From the NCBI RefSeq assembly GCF_020379485.1, contig NC_063445.1:51113422-51177421 (forward strand): a stretch of DNA of 64,000 bases, written 5' to 3'. The stretch's first letter is position 1, and the number at the start of each line of letters is the position of its first letter. The notes under the pieces are model-generated. The model saw nothing but the letters and a program-made list of their open reading frames with translations, was not told the DNA's origin and did not search any database. The position numbers were made by a program, and so were the translations under genes. Origin of the DNA: Brassica napus (Eukaryota > Streptophyta > Magnoliopsida > Brassicales > Brassicaceae). Positions 21,520-33,467 of the stretch are shown piece after piece.

Positions 21520-22413
21520 TATGGAGGTTTGGTGAAAAAGATTGTGACGATCATTAGACTGTAGGAAGTACCTATATTTATAATGTTTGGCCGAGGTTGT
21601 AGGTTTTTTGAAGAAATCATAACTAAAAAGATTTAGAACGTGATTTACACGAAGTTAAAAGAGATGATATCAATTACAAATATATGCTAATCAATCCTAG
21701 CTAATGTTATAATATCTAGCGCATAATATAGTAACTAATTGCTGATTTTCTGGGTTAATTGATATTCAATTTATATTTTTCTATATCTCAAGTAATTTTC
21801 ACTAAATGGATTTCGGTTAATGGGGTCTAAATTTTGAACTTTGGTTTAACCGTTACAATAAACCGGTTTGATAATAATTTTTGGAATCTATTCAAAACGA
21901 CCTGATCACAAGATATAGCATCATCTTGGTCTACCACATATATGATTTCTGCAAACTTTAGTTAAATTGTAATCCTAGTACAAAGAAATATATAGTTGTT
22001 GTGATTTTATATGACACCATTTGTGATATTAAAATGGTTCAGGTATACCATACATGGGTTATGATGCAGCAGACTACAGCAGTGAGGATGGATGATAAGT
22101 TGCAGCAATTAAATTCTAAATACATATATTGGACTTACTGGTTGGTTAAATAAATGAATTGAATTTAGAAGATTTGGTTATAATGTTGGCGTCTGTGTTA
22201 TCAGCGTCGGTTAATCGATGTGGTTGGTTAAATAAAACAATTGAATTTAGGAGGTTGATTTTAATGTTAACATCCGTTTAGGACAGTGGCATGAGATTGT
22301 AATGTTTTAGGAAAAATCAGGACTAATTTCTATTTGTACTTCAGTTTTAATAGTTTAGATAAGATAGAAAAACTAAGCATACATTTAGTTGAAACATATG
22401 AGAGTTGGAAACA
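21520..22413. other. Intergenic, nothing recognised
   Basis: AT-rich sequence without a convincing ORF or terminal repeats. A short imperfect duplication is visible around 22,140-22,260 (GGTTGGTTAAATAAA with GAATTTAG nearby, twice). Homology with unit 2 starts only at 22,414. Confidence 0.3.
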
Positions 22414-23062
22414 AGTTCCAAAATTAAAACTATAATTAGTAGTCCATGTTTTAGCTAGATAAAAATTTAATAATAAATCTCTCATTCACAACAAAACACA
22501 GGCTGTTGTACATACCTACACCTTATAGACATCATACAAAGAGTTGATTTGTATTTATTTTCTTTTGCCGACTCACCATTTTTAAAAAATCGAGATTGGC
22601 TGATAGTATTAAAATTGTTCCAAAAATCTATCCGACCTTAATTGTGCGTACAAGTGCGTGTATGTGTAGCGTTAATCATCGTACGATATCGATATGCATG
22701 ACTGGTTAACATGATTTTATAAATACTAATTAATAATAAACTCCACGATAATTAACAGATTGTAATTGTAGGAACTTTCAAAAGAATGAAACCTGGGACT
22801 TGTTGTTCTGAATCATGCATGATGTGCAAAAAAAAAAAAATAGTTGTTCTGAATCGTTATCAAAAGTATAGATAATACTTATTTAACTTGTTACTCTCTT
22901 ATCTCCAGTATTAAAATAAAGAAGGAAAAGAGACATAAATATGGTGCAAAAGAGACTATCCAATGATTTAAATGTATATATGCGCTAACCCTAGAACCAC
23001 GTGGCGAATTACCATTCCTCCTCCTTTACCATTTCGGCTCAACGGAAAAAGACACGGAAACA

Positions 23063-23066
<4 letters not shown>

Positions 23067-23093
<27 letters not shown>
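23067..23093. repeat. (AG)n microsatellite in DUF7950 leader
   Basis: About 13 AG dinucleotides 40-65 bp before the start codon, shortened to about 6 in the unit-2 pseudogene. Confidence 0.9.
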
Positions 23094-23099
<6 letters not shown>

Positions 23100-23131
23100 G
23101 AGGTAGAGTGTTTGAGAAGAGGGAGAGAAAG

Positions 23132-23968
23132 ATGATGAATCAAGATGAGTGGTTGGGAACGCTAAGATACGCCGGTAAGGCGCAGGATAAGGTTTCCCTT
23201 GACACTCTCATGCTCCGTTACCGTCCGATCGCTCCAAAACCGACGACTGGTCAGCCATGCGATGCAGGAGACAACAACAAGAACTCTTACAATCTGAGCA
23301 AACGAACCAAACGAAAGTACGTTAGGGTCTCTAAGAATAACAGCACCACGTGTCGAGGAAAGACCAGATCTGACTTGTCTGATGATCGGGAACCAACTGG
23401 AGTAGTGACACTTCAACTCATGCCGGAAAAATCCGATCTTACAAGCGACTGCACGCCGTCAGATCCGATGGTGAAAATGATAACCGGAGAGGAAACACGA
23501 GAAATCAACACGTGGACCATGTTTAACGGCGGCGTCACGGCGGAGGTGGAGACGCGGGTGACGGTGGAGTCCGTTACCGGCGTATGTGACGGTAGTTCGA
23601 GTTTCCATGGGGTGAAGTGTACGGACGTTGAGATGGTGGATAACCTAAGTAAGGACACGTGTCCAGCGTTCGTATCGGATGCCTCAAACCGGGTGGTCTG
23701 GGTCAACGAGGCTTACCGGAGAAACGTTTCCGGTGAAGATCCGTCATCGTTGTCGTCGTTGCCGGATGTCATGGTGTGGTTGGTGATGGAGGAGTCGACG
23801 ATGGCGATGTATTGTAACTACAGAGCTTTCACGTGTAGGGTGAGGATGCAGTACACGTGGCAGGAGGCAAACTACACCAAAACGGTGCCGTGCGACGTGT
23901 GGAAAATGGAGTTTGGTGGCTTTGCATGGAGGCTAGACACAACAGCTGCTCTAACTCTCTGGCTTTGA
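23132..23968 (+). CDS. DUF7950 domain protein, 278 aa
   Basis: The only intact host-type gene in the window. The N-terminus has the family hallmark LMLRYRPIAPKP near residue 30. A basic KRTKRKYVRVSK patch follows near 64 and may be a nuclear signal. The conserved C-terminal region starts at VTVESVTGVCD near 148 and runs through DTCPAFVSDASNRVVWVNEA, a cysteine-containing middle, and VPCDVWKMEFGGFAWRLDTT at the end. The family has no established function; PAS-like features are sometimes suggested by the W-x-N-x-A-Y motif, which is inference. It is a single exon, as in relatives. The start is the first ATG at 23,132 (an adjacent ATG follows). A 5'-half pseudogene copy is at 53,454-53,870. Confidence 0.8.
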   Translation: MMNQDEWLGTLRYAGKAQDKVSLDTLMLRYRPIAPKPTTGQPCDAGDNNKNSYNLSKRTKRKYVRVSKNNSTTCRGKTRSDLSDDREPTGVVTLQLMPEKSDLTSDCTPSDPMVKMITGEETREINTWTMFNGGVTAEVETRVTVESVTGVCDGSSSFHGVKCTDVEMVDNLSKDTCPAFVSDASNRVVWVNEAYRRNVSGEDPSSLSSLPDVMVWLVMEESTMAMYCNYRAFTCRVRMQYTWQEANYTKTVPCDVWKMEFGGFAWRLDTTAALTLWL

Positions 23969-24000
23969 TGTTGAGTGCTACTTGAAGCAGGATGGGTAAG

Positions 24001-24585
24001 AACTATAACGGTGAGCTATGTGATCGAAAAGTGTGACTAATCACAAGCTTTTAATCACTTTAGCAACTTTCTTTTGGCATATATAGATTATAGAGAAGCT
24101 TGAAGAAAGAAAAAGTAATATGATAATGTTGAGAAAGTATGAAGAAGCTAAGAATGCTTAAATATATAGAACATGCACTAATAATGTCAAATGTTTATTG
24201 GCAAAGACTAAATAAAAAGATACCATTGTATGGTTTCCTACTAATGTTAGTTTTTATCTTTATTTTAGATCTATAGACCTACTAAATATTTAACAGATCA
24301 GTGTGTTTTAATATATCACCCGTTATTCTGGAAAATGGATTTGTATCATAGTATTAAAAGCACAGTGAAAATAAACTTGATCTTAAGAAGAATATGTCAT
24401 GGACATAATTATATACATTGGTTGAGAGACAGAACACATGAACTATATGGAGACCCCTATTAGGTGTTATACTTGGTATTAAATCACTTCATTAAGCTTT
24501 TGATTTCCCCTCGTTGCCGACAAACATACAACAAACAATCACATACAGTTTTATATACATATATAAACATATACATCAACATATG
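24001..24585. other. 3' flank of DUF7950 gene up to LTR insertion
   Basis: AT-rich sequence without recognisable genes. It ends in ATATG at 24,581-24,585, the left target duplication of the LTR element, and resumes at 32,039. Confidence 0.5.
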
Positions 24586-25843
24586 TGAAAGACCCGTCCC
24601 TTCCCCAAACTCCTCTTGGGGTTCCCAGGACGGGGTAAGGGTACACTTGTCTACTTTTCCGACAATCCGTGTATTCCTTATTGGTCCCCTTTATGAAATT
24701 AACGACTTAAACAGTATAAAGAAATCTCAAAACCTTTTTATTGCTTAAAATCCTTAACGTGAATTTTAGGAAAACAAGCTTGAATACTAATCTTGAAAGA
24801 CAAATGATTTGAAAATAAAGTAGACGAAAATTTAACAGCGTTCCCAACCTAAGAACCAGCACCACTCCAACCTTACTTATGCGCTTCCTCGGCCGTACCT
24901 GCGGAAAGGAGGGGTGAGCATTTTAGGAAAATACTCAGTGAGGACAGGTTCTAGGAACCCGTTAACTCTTATCAAAACACGTAACACCGCAAGTATTAAA
25001 ACGTAAACTAACAGGGCTAGCAATTCATATTCATAATCCTAGACACCTAGGACCTACACAGCTCAAGCGGACCATTCCTCCCCTTTTCTTGCTGCATCCC
25101 TATGGAGCCGCCTGCCCTGGTACACTCGGCATCCGGTTTCCTTGGATGTAGTCTATACCTTTTGCAGTGTATTACGGCCCCTTCCCGCCAAGACTCGGCG
25201 TGACTCAATCTTACCGGCGCTTCTATTCTTACCCTGCCGTTTTTGAACGCTACGGCCGCCGCGTTTCCCATTCTCCCCACCAGTCCCTCGGTGGTTTGTA
25301 CTTTGTTCAACTTCTCAGTTTATTCTTAGTCTTTCTAGACTCTTTCTTACTTTAGTCATTCTAGACTCTCAATCATTTATTACCATTCATCAATCTTATC
25401 ATTGAATTCATTCCTTATAACAATCAACCTAGCTCATACTAGTTACTTCCTAATACCATACGGGGTTAGGAATCTTGAGAGGAGTTCACAAACAAGTCCT
25501 CACCTTAGTTGGTTGTGGATCTGGTTCTAGGATAGCAAGGAAGTAGGTTCTGTTCCGGATCCGGCTCTCCGAAGTCTTAACGATCTAAACGCAGGCAGTT
25601 ACACTCCACAGAATCGAGAAGCCGACGGCTTGGTACCCGCGATCGGCGACTTGGGCTGCGCTGGCGGTGGTCGACGGCGGCGCTTCCTCGGCAGACTGGT
25701 GGCGGTAGCAGCTCTCGACTCTCGCAAGGCTTCGCTTGGTGGGTGTCTGATGGCTCAGCTGTAGGGAGGCACCTCCTTTTATAGTTGTTAGGATTAGGGT
25801 TACTTAGGGTTTCTCTCTGTTGGGCCTGGGCCGGGGTGTTACA
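24586..25843 (-). repeat. 3' LTR (left)
   Basis: 1,258 bp. In element orientation it begins TGTAACACCCCGGCC and ends GGGTCTTTCA. An 87-codon minus-strand ORF inside is shared with the other LTR and is not a gene. The end of the pol reading frame extends into this LTR. Confidence 0.93.
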
Positions 25844-28800
25844 ATTCTCCCCCACTAGAACTGAATTCGTCCCCGAATTCTGCTGTGTCTCTGTCTGGAA
25901 CATCCCCGGATAGGTCTCCAAAAATTGGAACTCACGCTCCCATACCTCCTCGGGTATCCCATCTCTTTCCCATCGTACTAGTACCATCCGCACCTTCTTT
26001 CCATGGACATCTATCTCTTTCCGGTCCAGGATCCTGATGAGGGTATTATTCAGGGTTAAGTTGGGTCGCGCATCCCGGGGTGGCTGGGACAATACCAGTT
26101 CAGGCTCCCGCACCACCTTCCGTAAGACCGACACGTGGAACACATCGTGGAAGTCTGCCATGTCGGGTGGTAGCACCAGTCGATACGCTACTGCTCCGAT
26201 TCGCTCCGTGATGACAAAAGGACCCATATATCTAGGCTTGAGTTTCTTTAGTTTCCGGTTCGGGTCATTTCCGCGGAACGTACGCATCTTTAAGTATACT
26301 TCGTCTCCTACTGCGAATTCTAGATGTTTTCGGCGCTGGTCAGCATAGCTTTTCTGACGGCCGTGAGCCTCTTTGAGACGATCCTTCAACAGGTTTACAT
26401 GTTCTACTGTTTCACTAATCAGGCTTGGCTCCATACCACGTCGCTCCCCCACTTCGGTCCAACACATAGGGGTTCGACAGGGCCTCCCATATAGGGCCTC
26501 GAACGGAGACATTCCAATGCTAGAATGATAACTGTTGTTGTATGCAAATTCCACCAGCGGCAGGTACTCTCCCCACTTCCCCCCAGTCCAAGACACATGC
26601 TTGTAGCATGTCCTCCAGTGTCTGTATCGTGTGTTCTGACTGACCGTCGGTCTGGGGAAGGTAGGCCGTGCTAAGATGTACCTTGGTGCCCAATTCCTTT
26701 TGGAACGCTTGCCAGAAGGTTGAAGTGAACTTGGGATCCCTATCTGACACGATGCTCACAGGTATTCCATGCAGCCGTACCACGGTGTCTAGGTACTTGC
26801 GAGCAAGTATGTCTGCTCCATCAGTCTTCTTGATGGCGATGAAATGCGCCGTCTTTGTGAGTCGATCCACTATTACCCATATTGCATCCTTATTGCCCGT
26901 TATCCGAGGCAATCCTGTCACGAAGTCCATAGTGACCATGTCGCATTTCCATTGAGGTAGTGGTAAGCCCTGCAATAATCCACTCGGTATCCTCTTTTCT
27001 GCCTTTACTACCTGACAAGTAGGACACTGGGAGACCCATGTTGCCACGTCGCTTTTCACTCCATCCCAGTGCTAATATCGTTTCAGATCCCAGTACATCT
27101 TAGTACTTCCGGGGTGGATGGAGAAACGCGTCTGATGTGCTTGTCTCAAATTTTCTCTTCTCAGGTCCCAGTTATTCGGAACACTAACCCTATTTCGGAA
27201 TAGGATGGTCCCATTTTCTGTGGTACGTTAACCTATGACTTGTTTGTTGACCTTCTCCAGTAAGCTGTCGTCCTTCTTCTGTTCTTCCTTGATTCTCCAT
27301 AGTAAATCTGCCTGGTCCAATGCTTCGAGTCCTATTCCGTCCTCCTGAACCGTCGTGGCCCTCAGGCTTAGGGTCGCCAACATCCCCGAGAGTTCTTGCA
27401 CCTCTCTGGCCCCTGAGACATCGGACCTTCTCCTGCTAAGCGCATCTGCTACTGGGTTTCCCTTCCCAGGGTGGTAATCGATTCATAAGTCGAAATCGGC
27501 TAGCATTTCCATCCACCTTCTTTGCCTAAGGTTCAGGTCAGCCTGCGTGAAGACATACTTCAAGCTCTTGTGGTCAGTAAAAACTTGAACTTTCTCTCCG
27601 TACAAATAAGCCCGCCAGATCTTTAGGGCGAAGACAACAGCCGCGAGTTCCAGATCGTGAGTGGGATAGTTGGCTTCGTGCTTCTTTAGTTGTCGTGACG
27701 CGTAAGCAATTACTCGTTTCTCTTGCATGAGTACACACCCTACTCCCACCCTAGAGGCATCCGTGTATACCACAAACGGTATGCCGGTTCGTGGCAGGAC
27801 CAGTACAGGTGTCTGAGTCAGCTGATGTTTCAGTTGTTCGAACCCTTTGGTGCACGATTCTGACCAATCAAACTTGGTGTCCTTTCCGGTTAACCTGGTG
27901 TGGGGTTTTGCGGTGGTGGCGAAATCTCGTACAAACTTCCGGTAGTACCCTGCCAACCCAAAAAGCTCCTTACTTCCGTGGCATTCTTTGGGATAGGCCA
28001 TTGGATTATGGCTTTGATCTTTTCTTGGTCTACCGCTACTCCAGCCTCTGTGATAACGTGTCCGAGGAATCCTATCTTCCTCTGCCAGAAACTACACTTG
28101 CTTAATTTTGCGTACAACTTATGTTCACACAGTTTTTCCAACACTATCCTAAGGTGCCAGTCGTGTTCTTCCTTGCTCCGGGAGTAGATGAGTATATCGT
28201 CGATAAAAACTATCACGCAGCGGTCCAAGTATTCTCGGAAGACATTATTCATCATACCCATGAAGGCTGCTGGTGCGTTGGTTAGCCCAAACGGCATTAC
28301 GACGAATTCAAAATGTCCATAACGTGTGCGGAACGCCGTCTTCTGTACATCCTTCTCGGCTATAGGAATTTGGTGGTATCCCGATGCAAGGTCTATCTTG
28401 GAGAACCAGGTCGCTCCTACCAACTGGTCCAACAGTTCGTCGATCCTGGGTAGTGGGTACTTGTTCTTGATGGTCACCTTATTCAGTCCTCTATAATCAA
28501 TGCAGAGTCTCAAGCTTCCATCCTTCTTCCTTACAAAGAGTACCGGAGCTCCCCATGGCGAGCTGCTTGGCCGTATGAATCCCTTACCTATCAAGTCTTC
28601 CAACTGTTCCCGCAACTCGGCCATTTCTGCCGGCGCCAGACGATAGGGGGCCTTGGAGACAGGTGCAGTTCCTGGTTCCAACTCGATCATGAATGCACTG
28701 TCTTTATTCGGCGGTGGTCCCTGCAGGGGTTCGAACATGTCCGCGAATTCTCTCGCCGCAGCCACATCCTCTAACCTTGGTTCCTTGGGTGCCTCCAACA

Positions 28801-29247
28801 TTTCTATAGTGGCCAGGTACGCGTCGTGCCCCCTTTTAATTAGTTCTCCGGCTTGTGCCATCGATATGATCGTGACCCCGGTCTTGGTTTTTGGTCCTTC
28901 AAACACCACTCGTCCTCCCTCCCTGGGGATCCGTATGTTTGCTCCGTTACAGTCAATAACTGCCCCGTATTGTGATAACCAGTCCATTCCGAGGATCACC
29001 TCGTAACGTCCCATCTCCAGTTTAAGCAAGTCAACTGGCATGACCACTTCGGCGAGTTCCACGGCCACTCCCACGAATACTCCCATGGCGGATATCTCGT
29101 CTGGTCCGGCTGTCTCTACCCGTGTGGTTCGGCCCTCGTAATTTCCCTGGAAACTCCATCTCCTGGTTAGGTCCTGGCTCACAAAACTGTGAGTGGCCCC
29201 CGTGTCGAAGAGTGTATATGCTACAACTCCTCCGACCTTCACCATCC
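25577..29247 (-). pseudogene. Broken pol: protease, RT, RNase H, integrase, chromodomain-like
   Basis: Minus strand, in order: protease with [12 protein letters not shown] (from 29,247); RT with the catalytic [11 protein letters not shown] region near 28,200; RNase H with [15 protein letters not shown] and [20 protein letters not shown]; integrase with a zinc-type CPTCQ, core DRLTKTAHF, SDRDPKFTS and GQSEHTIQTLED; then a GPF-type module and a chromodomain-like end (VLVRWERDGIPEEVWERE). Breaks: a one-base loss near 27,957 between RT and RNase H; in-frame stops at 27,483-27,485, 27,228-27,230 and 27,072-27,074; a frameshift near 26,583 in integrase. The last frame continues through the purine tract into the 3' LTR for about 88 codons. 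Confidence 0.93.
25844..25856 (-). promoter_or_regulatory. Polypurine tract
   Basis: On the minus strand AGTGGGGGAGAAT directly precedes the 3' LTR start, the usual site for plus-strand priming. Confidence 0.8.
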
Positions 29248-29338
29248 CTACACGGAGACTATACCTAAGCGTCTACTTCCCTAAAACTCATTCTTTTGTC
29301 ATTTGATTTGATAAGAATAATTAAACATAGTTAATTAC
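29248..29338 (-). other. Candidate gag-pol intron, 91 bp
   Basis: On the minus strand a donor (GCAG|GTAATTAA) after 29,339 and an acceptor (CCGTGTAG) at 29,248 bound an AT-richer stretch with stops in all frames. Removing it would join the gag frame to the protease frame in phase. Without it gag stops at 29,331-29,333. Confidence 0.45.
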
Positions 29339-30545
29339 CTGCTATGGTCTCCGTTCCCTGGTTGTTCCCTGCTACGAACACTCTTGGTAGGGTTGCTGGC
29401 TTCTTTGGTGGCGGTGCCGGCAGTGCAGCCCCTGTCCCTGCTTCGGTCCGGTCACGGCACTCCCGGGCCGCATGCCCGTAACGACCACATTGTTGGCACG
29501 TTGTGTTGGGTGTCTTGGTGACTGTCCCGTCATTGAGCTGCGGGCAATTCCGTTTGATATGCCCCAGTTGCCCGCATTTGAAACATCCTGGTCCTTTGCA
29601 CTCACCGTAGTGCATCTTCCCGCACTCGGCGCAAGGGGTGCGGCCAGTCCCGCTGTCCGAGGGGGTTGAAGTCTCACGCGGTCGCTTTGGGGCTCTAGTT
29701 GCCTGATTCTGCTTGCGTTGCTCCTCTATTCCCGCCTCTTGTTCAGCTGCCTTTTCCACCAGTTCATTCAGGGTGCGGAACTCCCGAACATTGCAGCTGT
29801 TCTTGGTCTCGATTCTCAACCCTTTCATGAAGCGGCGAATCAGTTCCTTTTCTGTCATGTGGCGTCCTGCGAACCTTCGGAGTCGGTTGAATTCCTCACC
29901 GTACTTACGCACATCCCGAGACCCCTGGTTGATATCCTGAAACCTACCCTCCATCTTATCCATTGCTTCCCGGGGAAAGTACTTGTTATTGAATTCCTCT
30001 AGGAAGTCCTCCCAAGTCAGTTCGGGTTGATCCCTTGCACCTTCCACTACACAATCCCACCAGACCAAGGCGTCTTCTTTCAAATGGTGGGCGGCCAAGT
30101 CTCTACGGTACTCCGGTGGGCACCGGGCTGAGAGAAAGTTCTTTTCCAACTTCCTCCTCCAGTTGTCCGCGGCGATCAGGTCAGCTCCCCCACCAAACAT
30201 CTCCATCTACATGCTTTTTAGCTGCTTCATCATGTCCCAATAGGATGGCGCATGGACAGCGGCGGGAACCCCTAGGGGTGGCACGAGTCCTTCACCCGCC
30301 ACACCTTCCTGAGGCAGTCTACCCCCATATGCCTCTCGGTATCTCCGTAGTTCTTCCACTGCCGCTGCATCCATGGCGGCCTGACCTTGCCCTTGAGCAG
30401 GTCCGTTCACTTGATTCTCCCCCACGCCATCTTCGGCATGGCTTCCGTTGTCACTGGTAGCCTGCGACGCGGCCCTGGCAGCTCGCCTGGCTGCCCTCTG
30501 GGCCATGGTTGTGGACCGAGCTTGTCTGGCGTTCCTGGGAGGCAT
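29339..30545 (-). pseudogene. gag with one in-frame stop
   Basis: The 112-residue N-terminal part (start 30,545, PPRNARQARSTTMAQRAARR, basic, Ala-rich) ends at an in-frame TAG at 30,207-30,209. The same frame continues with a retrotransposon gag domain (MEMFGGGADLIAADNWRR, FLEEFNNKYFP) and then two CCHC zinc knuckles (CFKCGQLGHIKRNC and CQQCGRYGHAAREC) for RNA binding. The stop separates the N-terminus from the capsid-like domain, so particle protein could only come from the downstream ATG. Confidence 0.9.
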
Positions 30546-30750
30546 CCTGTCATAACGGAAACGTTAAGTTCCGGTAGTAAGGTGCCCTTAATTTAATAAA
30601 ATATGACGAGTAGCGCAGGATCCAGCCGAAGTGGTGTCTTAAAGAGAGAAATGACCCATTCCTAAGAAATCGAATAAAAAAATAAATCTGGACCACCAAA
30701 AGAACTAACTGCCAGTACCCATCCGGACGGAACCAGACGGGTTTTAACCT

Positions 30751-30763
30751 GGCTCTGATACCA
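30751..30763 (-). promoter_or_regulatory. Primer binding site, initiator tRNA-Met
   Basis: On the minus strand TGGTATCAGAGCC, complementary to the 3' end of plant initiator tRNA-Met, two bases from the 5' LTR. It fixes the transcription direction of the element. Confidence 0.93.
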
Positions 30764-30765
30764 AT

Positions 30766-32038
30766 TGAAAGACCCGTCCCTTCCCCAAACTCCTCTTGGG
30801 GTTCCCAGGACGGGGTAAGGGTACACTTGTCTACTTTTCCGACAACCCCTGTATCCCTTACTGGTCCCCTTTATGAAATTAACGACTTAAACAGTATAAA
30901 GAAATCTCAAAACCTTTTTATTGCTTAAAAATCCTTAACGTGAATCTTAGGAAAACAAGCTTGAATACTAATCTTGAAAGACAAATGATTTGAAAATAAA
31001 GTAGACGAAAATTTAACAGCGTTCCCAACCCAAGAACCAGCACCACTCCAACCTTACTCATGCGCTTCCTCGGCCGTACCTGCGGAAAGGAGGGGTGAGC
31101 ATTTTGGGAAAATACTCAGTGAGGACGGGTTCTAGGAACCCGTTAACTCTTATCAAAACACATAACACCGCAAGTATTAAAACGTAAACTAACAGGGCTA
31201 GCAATTCATATTCATAATCCTAGACACCTAGGACCTACACAGCTCAAGCGGACCATTCCTCCCCTTTTCTTGCTGCATCCCTATGGAGCCGCCTGCCCTG
31301 GTACACTCGGCATCCGGTTTCCTTGGATGTAGTCTATACCTTTTGCAGTGTATTACGGCCCCTTCCCGCCAAGACTCGGCGTGACTCAATCTTACCGGCG
31401 CCTCTATTCTTACCCTGCCGTTTTTGAACGCTACGGCCGCCGCGTTTCCCATACTCCCCACCTGTCCCTCGGTGGTTTGTACTTTGTTCAACTTCTCAGT
31501 TTATTCTTAGTCTTTCTAGACTCTTTCTTACTTTAGTCATTCTAGACTCTCAATCATTTATTACCATTCATCAATCTTATCATTGAATTCATTCCTTATA
31601 ACAATCAACCTAGCTCATACTAGTTACTTCCTAATACCATACGGGGTTAGGAATCTTGAGAGGAGTTCACAAACAAGTCCTCACCTTAGTTGGTTGTGGA
31701 TCTGGTTCTAGGATAGCAAGGATGTAGGTTCTGTTCCGGATCCGGCTCTCAGAAGTCTTAACGATCTAAACGCAGGCGGTTACACTCCACAGAATCAAGA
31801 AGCCGACGGCTTGGTACCCGCGATCGGCGACTTGGGCTGCGCTGGCGGTGGTCGACGGCGGCGCTTCCTCGGCGGACTGGTGGCGGTAGCAGCTTTCGAC
31901 TCTCGCAGGGCTTCGGTTGGTGGGTGTCTGATGGCTCAGCTGTAGGGAGGCACCTCCTTTTATAGTTGTTAGGATTAGGGTTGCTTAGGGTTTCTCTCTG
32001 TTGGGCCTTTTCGCTTGGGCCTGGGCCGGGGTGTTACA
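30766..32038 (-). repeat. 5' LTR (right)
   Basis: 1,273 bp, near-identical to the left LTR. The main difference is about 14 extra bases near 32,007-32,020 that duplicate TTGGGCC context. It should hold the element promoter. Confidence 0.93.
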
Positions 32039-32043
32039 ATATG

Positions 32044-32635
32044 TAAGTACAATTATATGCTCTATATTTCATGTCCTTGTAACGTGCACTTGTCTCTTCG
32101 ATATTGGAATACTCATATACAGCCTGCTCATATGTGCATTTGCGGAATTACAATTTTGACATATCTATATATATGTTCTTGGTGACTTTTAATTAGCATA
32201 ATCTTAAACTCTCAACTAACCTGCTAGCATGCAGCTCCTTAATATGCATTTATACAGCCATAATTTACACGTATCTAGCAAAGATATCTTTATCTGCATT
32301 TGCATACATTATGTAGTATAAATAAAGTATAGCACCCAGGGCCGGTCCTACAATTTCGGTGGTCTAAGACGATTTAGTAAAGATTTCAATAATTTGGGGA
32401 CTTAAATTTTTTATATATATATAAATTTAGGAGCTTATTTATATATAATTTTTTTTCAAAATTTTTGCAGGTCTAAGACGAATGTTTTGTTAGGTTTGGT
32501 TCAGGACCAGCCCTGATAGAACCACGTTCTCTATATTGAAAATCTATATTTTGAATTTGCTTCATGTGTACATTGCTATATATATATGACATTCATATAT
32601 ATATATATATATATATTTTTTTTCATTTATTCTTA
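32044..32635. other. Flank between LTR element and copy B
   Basis: AT-rich DNA with no gene, holding the hAT-like MITE at 32,337-32,515 and a TA-rich stretch near 32,598-32,618. It is presumably the continuation of the DUF7950 3' flank. Confidence 0.5.
32337..32515. mobile_element. hAT-like MITE, 179 bp
   Basis: The ends CAGGGCCGGTCCT and, inverted, AGGACCAGCCCTG form terminal inverted repeats. Flanks ATAGCACC (32,329-32,336) and ATAGAACC (32,516-32,523) are an 8-bp target duplication with one mismatch, typical of hAT. Confidence 0.8.
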
Positions 32636-32869
32636 ATGCATGTACAAACTACAAACTACAAACTAGGAAAGTTATATGAATGTATGTATGTATAGATAAA
32701 CATTCCTAAGCTTACTTAAACGGTATTTTAACCAAATGTAATGACTAATGAGTATAACTAACTTTAGAAGTTAGAACTTAGTACTTATAAAGCAATATCT
32801 TTGTGAGCTCTGCTTGTTCCATCATGTGGAGAAGCCTCATTGGTTGTTAAAAAACTTTACAAATTCTAA

Positions 32870-33051
32870 GAGCATCTCCAATATACACCTTTATATTTAG
32901 AGGTAGAAATATCATATCTCTATATTTTCCCCTATAAATAAAGAAATTCTATTATAGAGGCATACATTGGAGCATTTTCACCTCTATAATAGAGTTTCTC
33001 GATTTTAGGGGAAAATATAGAGATAGAAATAGGAGTGGGTTGGAGATGGTC
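32870..33051. mobile_element. Harbinger-like MITE, 182 bp, empty site in copy A
   Basis: TIRs GAGCATCTCCAAT and (inverted) GACCATCTCCAAC, with TAA duplications at 32,867-32,869 and 33,052-33,054. An internal inverted repeat (CTCTATATTTTCCCCT and AGGGGAAAATATAGAG) could fold as a long hairpin. Copy A at about 218-228 has the uninterrupted target. Confidence 0.88.
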
Positions 33052-33467
33052 TAAAAAGAAAAAGCCAAAAGTTGTAATGTGGAGGGAGAATATATAAAGT
33101 TATAACATTCACACACATATCAAGCATACACTTGGCATTTGATAAGAGAAAGACAGAAACCAATCAGCGTCTCCAGATTTCTCTCTTCAACTGCCTTCTC
33201 GACAAAGTTGATATAGGATCTGATGACTGGTTCGGCCGTTCACGTGTCACAATGAGCTTTAAATCGGGCCGTACGTTATGTCAAGTCTTTTGTGCTCGCG
33301 TGTATCGAAACAGTCCTCTCTCCATTGCGATGGAATTTTGATAGAAGAATCCAAGAAAACGAATGAAAACCTTTCACGTGTGTAAAAATCACCTAAACAG
33401 TGTTTTAGTAAAAATGAAAAAATACAGTTATAGTGGTCTTGATTCTTTTGGTAAAAAAGAAACTAAA

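Larger units (their letters stand above)
22414..24000 (+). repeat. Segmental unit 1, DUF7950 side
   Basis: From 22,414 to 23,551 this matches 51,546-53,863, apart from a retroposon in the latter. It contains the promoter, leader and 5' half of the DUF7950 gene. Downstream, after the LTR element, unit 1 continues with copy B at 32,636, in the same order as unit 2. Confidence 0.85.
24586..32038 (-). mobile_element. Ty3/gypsy LTR retrotransposon, chromovirus-like, 7.45 kb
   Basis: Both LTRs are present (24,586-25,843 and 30,766-32,038), ending TG..CA and flanked by ATATG duplications (24,581-24,585; 32,039-32,043). The tRNA-iMet primer site TGGTATCAGAGCC lies on the minus strand just inside the right LTR, so the right LTR is the 5' LTR. 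A purine tract sits by the left LTR. Order on the minus strand is gag, protease, RT, RNase H, integrase and a chromodomain-like end, the Ty3/gypsy order; the Tekay-like lineage is a guess. By eye the LTRs differ at roughly two dozen positions (about 2%) plus a 14-bp indel, so the insertion is fairly recent. Several stops and frameshifts make it non-functional. Confidence 0.95.

Noticed and set aside
25047..25310. 87-codon minus-strand ORF, repeated at 31,228-31,491
   Set aside because: Lies inside both LTRs and shows no domain; a chance frame copied with the LTR.
30035..30460. 141-codon plus-strand ORF
   Set aside because: Antisense shadow of gag.
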